In this document: in pieces, positions 58,467 through 64,000 of the stretch
Layout of the letters: the number at the start of each line of letters is the position of its first letter
How positions within the stretch are numbered: position 1 is the first letter of the stretch
Notes under the pieces: generated by a model
Told to the model about the DNA's origin: nothing
The model's input: the letters and a program-made list of their open reading frames with translations, nothing else
Database searches by the model: none
Assembly (NCBI GenBank): GCA_007115705.1
Contig: QXEO01000339.1
Coordinates: 7,962,518 to 8,026,517, forward strand
Direction: 5' to 3'
Length of the DNA: 64,000 bases
Origin: Dactylis glomerata
Taxonomy: Eukaryota; Streptophyta; Magnoliopsida; Poales; Poaceae
Made by a program: the position numbers and the translations under genes

Positions 58467-58502
58467 AAAGGACGATTTAGTGTAGCTAGGGGCCATTACT
58501 GA
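58467..58502 (+). pseudogene. end of the CACTA C48 peptidase frame, after the array
   Basis: Removing the array and one ATGAC copy, the exon that stopped at 13082 (..ATA GAT GAC) continues in frame as KGRFSVARGHY and ends at TGA 58500-58502. This confirms that both flanks belong to one element. Confidence 0.65.
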
Positions 58503-58943
58503 TGTTGGTCCATGTAATCGAATAGACGGGCTCTAGTCCCGATAATTCTGATCTCCATATAATTGTATATATATGCTCGCTTGTAAGATAAGTTAATCTT
58601 ATGTATATGCATAAACTAATTCCCAACACCAAACAAGGCATCAAACGAGGCATCACGTTAATCCCCCGAACACCTAAAACCCTAAAACCCCTAAACCCTA
58701 AAACCCTAAAGCAAAAAACAAAATCTGTAGATGCCTTTAGTCCCGGTCTGTCTTACAAACCGGGACTAAAGGTCCTGGCCCTGGATTCACTCGAAGCCGC
58801 CCACGTGGACACCCTCCAGTCCCGGCTGGTAACCGGGCCGGGACTAAAGGTTTAGCCTTTAGTCCCACGGCTGGGGTCCCGGTTTGCAAACTAGGACTAA
58901 AGGCCCTTACGGGCCGGGACTGGAGGCCCTGTCCCCACTAGTG
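58503..58943 (+). mobile_element. 3' end of the CACTA (En/Spm) transposon
   Basis: Ends ..ccccactagtg (58943), the inverse of a CACTA terminus, followed by TCA as a possible 3-bp target duplication. The subterminal region has hairpins of the type CCTTTAGTCCCGG/CCGGGACTAAAGG (58734-58772, and again at about 58820-58915), as in grass CACTA elements. The matching 5' end is not visible, so the duplication cannot be confirmed. Confidence 0.75.
58672..58711 (+). repeat. telomere-like CCCTAAA repeats inside the CACTA end
   Basis: About five degenerate copies of (A)CCCTAAA. They are short and internal to the transposon, so probably not a telomere relic. Confidence 0.6.
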
Positions 58944-59107
58944 TCAGTGGCCCGCACACTCCCTAGGACCACCAGTAGCCCACCCTCCATCTTCGAGGGA
59001 AAGTTGTTAATGGGCTCGCACCCACCTTTGTTAGTTGGGCCGCGAGGCCCCAGCCCTAGCCGGCCCATGGGCGCCCCCCGCTCCCGCGACGGAGCGGCAC
59101 CCACTAG
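58944..59107. other. GC-rich flanking sequence without a feature
   Basis: Between the CACTA end and the Mutator-like element's target duplication. No gene or repeat recognised. Confidence 0.5.
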
Positions 59108-59116
59108 GTTTTTCCC

Positions 59117-59806
59117 GGCGAATCCTATTTGACGCGTTTTGCGTCCAGTACGAACCGACGCGTACCCCTTTTGAGTGCTGTCGATGAAACGGGCCGGCCC
59201 AATAAGACTTTGGTCCATTCCGGTTTGGAGAACATTCTGGAAATATCTGGTCGGTTTTTCTCTGGTTTTCCTATTTTCGTGGGTTAGTTTTTTTCGGTCT
59301 TTTCAAGTCAGGTTTTTCTGAAACTTTTTAATTTTGAACAATTTTGAATGTGAACTTTTTTCAAAATATATTTAAAAACTGAACAGTTTTTCAAAATTTG
59401 AATGATTTTGAAATTGGACAATATTTAAATTGAACAATTTTAAATGGAACAATTTTTTAATGGAACAACTTTTAAATGGAACAATTTTTTAAATGGAACA
59501 ATTTTCAAATTGAACAAATTTGGAACTGAACAATTTTGAATCTGAACAAATTTAAAATTGAAATTTTTTGAAATTGATTTTTTTTAAATATGAACAATTC
59601 TGAAATTGAACTATTTTTCAAAATCTAAACAAAATTTAAAAATCTGAAAAAAATTCGAATCCCGAAACAGTGATTTGTAACAAAATCGAAGCAGAAAAAG
59701 TGAAAGCCCGAAAAACTGGGCGACGAAGTTAGTGGGCCGGCCCATACGAGCGATTCTTCAGGCGTCGGTTCGTTCCCGACGCTAAAGGCGTCAAATAGGA
59801 GCTCCC
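59117..59806. mobile_element. 690-bp Mutator-like element (non-autonomous)
   Basis: A perfect 9-bp target duplication GTTTTTCCC (59108-59116 and 59807-59815) encloses it. The ends are inverted: GGCGAATCCTATTTGACGC on the left and GGGAGCTCCTATTTGACGC as the reverse complement of the right end. The interior is AT-rich with many repeats of aatttgaacaattttgaa type and no transposase. A 9-bp duplication is the Mutator signature. Confidence 0.8.
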
Positions 59807-59814
59807 GTTTTTCC

Positions 59815-60578
59815 CAGGGCCGGCGCTGACCCATAGCGAGCATGGGCAGCCGCCTAGGGCCCAGGCCAGGTAGGGGCCCAGGTTCTCGTATATCTCTTCT
59901 AATATGGGCCGAACAAAAAATGAATCCAGGCTCATCCATATATAGTTGGTCGCTCGTGCCCACGGGAGCGTCCGTTGCTCGTGCGGTCTCTATCGTCCAG
60001 ACAGACGGTGTCCATTGTTGGCGATCGCTCTTTCCTAATCATTCGATCGTCCTCCAGACTGCTTGCCTGCTTCACGAGACACGAGTCATCAGTCACCGAC
60101 ACACCCTGCCGGCTCCTTCACCGTGTTACCATGGCGAACTTGGTGGCTAAGATAATCGTGGACAAAACTCTTCTTTATGCACAAGGGACTAGCTGGCTGC
60201 CGTTCAACTCAGGGCAATCATGCAAGCGTTAGTGTAACCGCCGGTTAAAAAAAAGGTTGCTTGATTGATCGATTTAGCAACTTACTCGGAAAAAGTTCAG
60301 CAATCGATCGATCTAATAAGGCCACCTTGTATAATGTCCGAGGAAACTAACATAACAGCAATTTTCTAGAATGCAAGCTCCAGCATGGATTATTTTGTTA
60401 CCACCAATTAAAAGTAGGCACATATATGTTTATATATCCAATTATGCTTATATATATATATAGTACTCCTAGTCCTAGCTCTCTAAAATAAGCATACATT
60501 TGGAGGCAGCGGTAATAGGAGTTAGGGGTCCTTTTTTCAGCTTCGCCCTAGGGCCCCAAAAAATATAGAGCCGGCCTG
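59815..60578. mobile_element. 764-bp hAT element (non-autonomous)
   Basis: Starts CAGGGCCGGCGCTGA and ends TAGAGCCGGCCTG, imperfect hAT-type inverted ends, with a perfect 8-bp duplication GTTTTTCC (59807-59814 and 60579-60586). No transposase. Subterminal tagggccc blocks occur on both sides (59853-59860 and 60549-60556). Its first base is also the last base of the Mutator-like element's right duplication. Confidence 0.8.
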
Positions 60579-60586
60579 GTTTTTCC

Positions 60587-61483
60587 TAACCTTATTAGCT
60601 ACACCGACAACCGGCAAGTGATGCCAGCGAGCAAGACACGAACAAGGTAGCGCACATCTGGCCAGTGAGGTGCTCTGCCACCCAGCCCTCTGCCCACGGC
60701 AGGCGTTTTGCCAGCCAACGCCCGAGTACTCGAGGCGGGTGGAATGTGGCGCAGCCACCGTCGATGCAAATCGAGATCCGGCAAGGCGCAGGGAGCCCCC
60801 GAGCTCCTCCGTCCTCTGGATGATACCCCCGAAGGTTATCATCCGCGACGGTGTCTTGCGCGGGACCCCTTCCTCGCTGGAGCCGTCAATTCGTCTAGGT
60901 CCCGCCCCGTCCCTAGAGCCGGCAATAGCACGATGGAAGCCTCCATCAGGCCCTGGCCGGGCGGTTGCCGTCGTCTTCGTCTTCACTAAGTTGCCATTTC
61001 TATCGCCTAAGCCCGGCCATGTGCGTCGTGGAGTATTAGTACGAGCGAGCTCTTCGACAACGAGCAGTACAGTACAGTACAATAATGCCAAGGACGTGAT
61101 CACCAGCTGGGCCGGCAGCTCGTGGGACTTCGTCCTCTATGGCGCACCAACGTGATCTGATGGCGGACATGGCGGCTGCGATGGACGGCCTGTGAATTTG
61201 GGCGAAAAGAGCTAAAGGCATATACGGTGCCAGAGCAGAAATTAAGGAGATTCTAGCTTGCACGTTAATTCACGGGCAATGTATTAGCTGTTTTTCGAGC
61301 ATGGATCCTGAAGCAGCAGATCAATGGCATAGATATATCTTGCAAGCTAGAATCCAGTTGTTTTGAACGTGATCCATGTTTGGAAATTAAGAATCGAGTT
61401 GATATCGGCGAAGCCGTAAATCGCAGACACAAAGTGTAGATTTCGTTTGGGTTCCGGCCAGTCTGGTCCGATGCGGACACAAA
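60587..61483. other. unassigned sequence, no supported gene
   Basis: Several medium-length frames on both strands (for example 60537-61103 minus and 60670-61155 plus) are explained by GC-rich composition and show no domain I recognise. A short (cagta) repeat lies at 61064-61081. Confidence 0.5.
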
Positions 61484-62523
61484 GGGTGTGTTTGGTAGCC
61501 CGGGCCACTTCAGATTTGCTATTCCATCTGAGATATCTGACCCCAGCCAGGCTGATATGAGAATTTGTGGTGTGTTTGTTAGCCCGTGTCAGTTGGGAGA
61601 AGCTCGGTTTCGGATTGTGTTTGTTAGCCCGGTCCGGTTGAGATTGGCCCAAAAACTATAAATAACATAATGATCCAAACTATTACACAAAGGCCCCTAC
61701 ATAAAATCAAAAAAGCAATCGGGTCCTCGTTTGGCTGTTGGACCAGATCGCCGGCGATGACTGGCCGCAGGGCGCCGGCGATGGCTGGCCGTGGGGCGCC
61801 CGCGAGGCTGGAGGTGGGGCGCCGCCTGCGGTGGGGCGCCGCCTGCGGTGGTGCGCCGCCCGCGATTTGGAGGCCGCGCGATTTGGAGGCGACGGTGGGG
61901 CGGCGATTTGGAGGCGACGGTGGGGCGGCCTACAGGCGTGGCGGCCTCGTCCGGCGGCGCGGCGGCCTCGTCCGGCGGCGCGGCGGCCTCGTCCGACGGC
62001 GCGGCGGCTACCTGCAGCAGCGCGGCGCGGCGGCGTCATACAGGAGCGGGGCGGCCTCGTCCGGGCGGAGCGGGGCGGCCTCGTCCGGCAGACGCGGGGA
62101 AGAGGCAGCGTCGGGGAGGCGGCGGCCAGCGTCGGGGAGGCGGCGACCGGCGGCAGAGAGGCGGCAGCCGGCGGCGGAGAGGCGGCAGCCGGCGGCGGAG
62201 AGGCGGCAGCCGGCGTCGGGGAGTTCGGTGAGAGGAGATGCGAGAGCTGCCAGCTGATTTGGGGAGAAATGAGAGTGGGGGCTGGAGACCCCTGCGTGCG
62301 CGAGGTGCGGGAGCGGGGTGCGGGGTGCATTTTTTGGGCGAGTCCAGCCCGGCTGAGATGAGAACCTCGAATCGGGCTTCTCAATCGGGCATGGCTGAGA
62401 GGCTAAATTCGGGTGAACTGGGCACTGCCCAGTTGGACGGACCGGTCTAACAAACACCTAAATTTCTGAAAATCTCGGTTGAGATGAGATTTGCTGGGTT
62501 GGCCCGGGCTACCAAACACGCCC
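61484..62523. mobile_element. 1.04-kb TIR element with GC-rich internal repeats
   Basis: The left end GGGTGTGTTTGGTAGCCCGG pairs with the inverse of the right end (GGGCGTGTTTGGTAGCCCGG). AAA flanks both sides (61481-61483 and 62524-62526), a possible 3-bp duplication of PIF/Harbinger type. A second inverted pair (tgtttgttagcccgg near 61620; the inverse ccggtctaacaaaca near 62441) lies inside, so either one element sits within a relative or the ends were duplicated. The middle is a GC-rich block with direct repeats (ggcggcctcgtccggcggcg at 61942-62000, and gcggcagccggcggcggaga at 62160-62210) that leave several frames open. No protein domain was found. Confidence 0.7.
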
Positions 62524-62640
62524 AAAGTCTCGTGGCTACCCTCCCTTCATCATCATCTATTAATACACGAGAAACTGAAGGCCAAAGACCAGCGCAAACG
62601 CAGACAAAATAACCGGAAAGATCAGAGACGTACGACACCC

Positions 62641-63768
62641 ATGGCAGAGTTCTTCCCCACGGACCTCCTCGTCGAGGTCCTGCTGCGGCTTCCCTCGAGC
62701 GCCCGGCGGCGATTCCGCCTCGTCTGCCGGCTCTGGCGCGACACCGTTGACACACGCACCACCGAGATGCGGAGCCGTCCTAGGACGCTCGTCGCCACTA
62801 GAGAGTCTGTACGCCTCCTCGAGGACCTGCCAACATCAATATCGGATGGAACCCCTCCCGCCGGCAGCAAAGACCTATGGGCCGGCGACACCTGCAAAGG
62901 CATGAACCTAGTTGACACGTGCAATGGCCTAGTTTGCATGTGCGACAACCGACAGCCCGGTGGACGCATCACTCTGGCCAATCCGGTCACCGGCGAGGCA
63001 CTCGCCATACCACCATTGCCGTCGTTGTATGCCAAGAGCTCTTGGATGTTCTACAAAATGTATGGTTTCGCGTACCATCCCATGACGGGGCGGTACAAGG
63101 TCGTGCACGTTCCCTACTTCTTCAATTGGGTCTGGGTGTTCACGCTTGGTGAGGCGTCCTGGCGAGTTGTCACGACAGACAGTCCAAAAGAGGCATACGA
63201 CCTTCACAAAGGCATTGTCAGCATCAACGGCGCGATATACTGGTGTGTGAAGGAACCGGCAGCAAAGGTCATGTCGTTCGACCTCGACAACGAGCACACC
63301 ACATCCATCGAACCCCTGCCCAACGTGTTGTCTAGACCAGGCAGTTGGCATCTTACAGAGGTGCACGGGAGGCTGGGAATCGCCTTTAGCCATGAGTCGC
63401 CAAGGTCGGACAAAACAGAGGTGTGGGTCATGGAGCAAGCGTGCATGGCGGGGCAACGGACATGGAGCCGCTGGTACAGCGTGCAGACCAACAAGCTAAA
63501 TTATCCTTACAAGCATTACCTCACACAGCCAAACTTTACTCAAGAGGGCGAGTACATCTTGACAATGAGATGGCTACCAGGACAAGGGTACGTGCTGTAC
63601 AAACACAATCCAAGCAATGGAGGCCAAAGGACACGGCGCATTGTGGTAGAGATAGATCAAAGGAACGAGGGGACAGCAGTTGTCTATACCAAGACCCATC
63701 ACATGTATTGTGACACCTTCGCCTACGTCGAGACTACGGAACCTTTGAGTGCTTTTAGGTGTTGGTGA
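62641..63768 (+). CDS. F-box protein with F-box-associated domain
   Basis: 375 codons, no introns. An N-terminal F-box (about residues 4-38, FFPTDLLVEVLLRLPSSARRRF..LVCRLWRD) should bind SKP1 in an SCF ubiquitin ligase. The rest resembles the F-box-associated interaction domain, with the typical TCNGLVC (93-99), LANPVTGE, FAYHPMTGRYKVV, INGAIYWC and VMSFDL blocks. The target protein is unknown. The start at 62641 (ATGGCAGAG) is chosen because the F-box follows directly; the upstream in-frame ATG at 62491 lies inside the TIR element. Grasses have hundreds of such genes, often of low or specific expression, and this one is complete as read. A possible TATA-like stretch (ctattaatac) lies at about 62558. 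Confidence 0.85.
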   Translation: MAEFFPTDLLVEVLLRLPSSARRRFRLVCRLWRDTVDTRTTEMRSRPRTLVATRESVRLLEDLPTSISDGTPPAGSKDLWAGDTCKGMNLVDTCNGLVCMCDNRQPGGRITLANPVTGEALAIPPLPSLYAKSSWMFYKMYGFAYHPMTGRYKVVHVPYFFNWVWVFTLGEASWRVVTTDSPKEAYDLHKGIVSINGAIYWCVKEPAAKVMSFDLDNEHTTSIEPLPNVLSRPGSWHLTEVHGRLGIAFSHESPRSDKTEVWVMEQACMAGQRTWSRWYSVQTNKLNYPYKHYLTQPNFTQEGEYILTMRWLPGQGYVLYKHNPSNGGQRTRRIVVEIDQRNEGTAVVYTKTHHMYCDTFAYVETTEPLSAFRCW

Positions 63769-64000
63769 CTAGCGTTTTGTTCATTGGTCTTTTCAACCTC
63801 CTTGTAAACGAAAACAGTGGCATAATGAAGGCCATATGTTCTGACACTATAGTAAGTGTATAAGTGGAATCGCACGTCACAATAATTAGAAAAAATACAA
63901 ACAAGGTACGTAAATGTTGCGAAATATGGCCAAGTCCAAAACAACTGATATGTGGCCGTTTTTTAGGTGATTTTGGTTTTGCAACCAAGTAGAATATAAT
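63769..64000 (+). other. 3' flank of the F-box gene
   Basis: AT-rich sequence with aataat- and gaaaaaatac-type stretches that could serve polyadenylation. No other feature seen. Confidence 0.4.

Noticed and set aside
60537..61155. Overlapping 160-190-codon frames on both strands
   Set aside because: No recognisable domain, no splice or start support; treated as unassigned sequence.
61670..62457. Gly/Ala/Arg-rich frames on both strands
   Set aside because: GC-rich direct repeats keep several frames open at once; overlapping frames with no domain.
62491..62640. Upstream ATG extending the F-box protein by 50 residues
   Set aside because: It lies within the TIR element and adds sequence without F-box family similarity; the ATG at 62641 directly precedes the F-box.

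Overview
The window looks like a piece of a large, repeat-rich grass genome, most likely Triticeae (wheat, barley or a relative). The evidence is the dense nesting of LTR retrotransposons, an LTR family starting TGATACGTCTCC, a CACTA transposon end with TTTAGTCCCGG hairpins, and small grass TIR elements. Almost everything is transposable element. The only gene that looks like an intact host gene is an F-box gene at 62641-63768 (+). There are no bacterial features.

Layout, left to right. 1-2007: the 3' end of a truncated Gypsy-like element with its terminal LTR. 2021-2690: about six degenerate copies of a ~118-bp tandem repeat. 2870-12340: a minus-strand zinc-knuckle (CCHC) pseudogene, split by a 291-bp TIR element (3216-3506) and by a complete, pol-less Gypsy-like retrotransposon (3715-12088, target duplication GCGAG). 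12432-13082: a C48 (Ulp1-type) peptidase pseudogene from a CACTA transposon. It is interrupted at 13083 and resumes at 58467, and the CACTA element ends near 58943.

13083-58461 is the main object. It is a tandem array of a Tat-type (RIRE2/Grande-like) Gypsy element on the minus strand, in the order LTR1-A-LTR2-B-LTR3-C-(assembly gap)-D-LTR4. Neighbouring units share their LTRs (about 545 bp), the period is about 13.75 kb, and one 5-bp target duplication (ATGAC) brackets the whole array. So one insertion was later expanded. The outer LTRs (1, 4) and the inner LTRs (2, 3) are two distinct variants, and units A and B share three nonsense mutations that D lacks, so two element lineages meet in the array. 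Each unit carries gag-protease and RT-RNase H-integrase on the minus strand. On the plus strand it carries a spliced gene (putative gypsy-type transposon domain, nuclear-type basic motifs, coiled coil). A 27-bp minisatellite lies between the two convergent genes.

58503-62523 holds more nested DNA elements: the CACTA 3' end with telomere-like and hairpin repeats, a 690-bp Mutator-like element inserted exactly at the left end of a 764-bp hAT element, and a 1.04-kb TIR element with GC-rich internal repeats just upstream of the F-box gene. Positions 46669-47454 are Ns. The sequence either side of the gap comes from overlapping parts of the repeat unit, so the gap probably hides missing array sequence. 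All alignments and mismatch counts here were made by eye.
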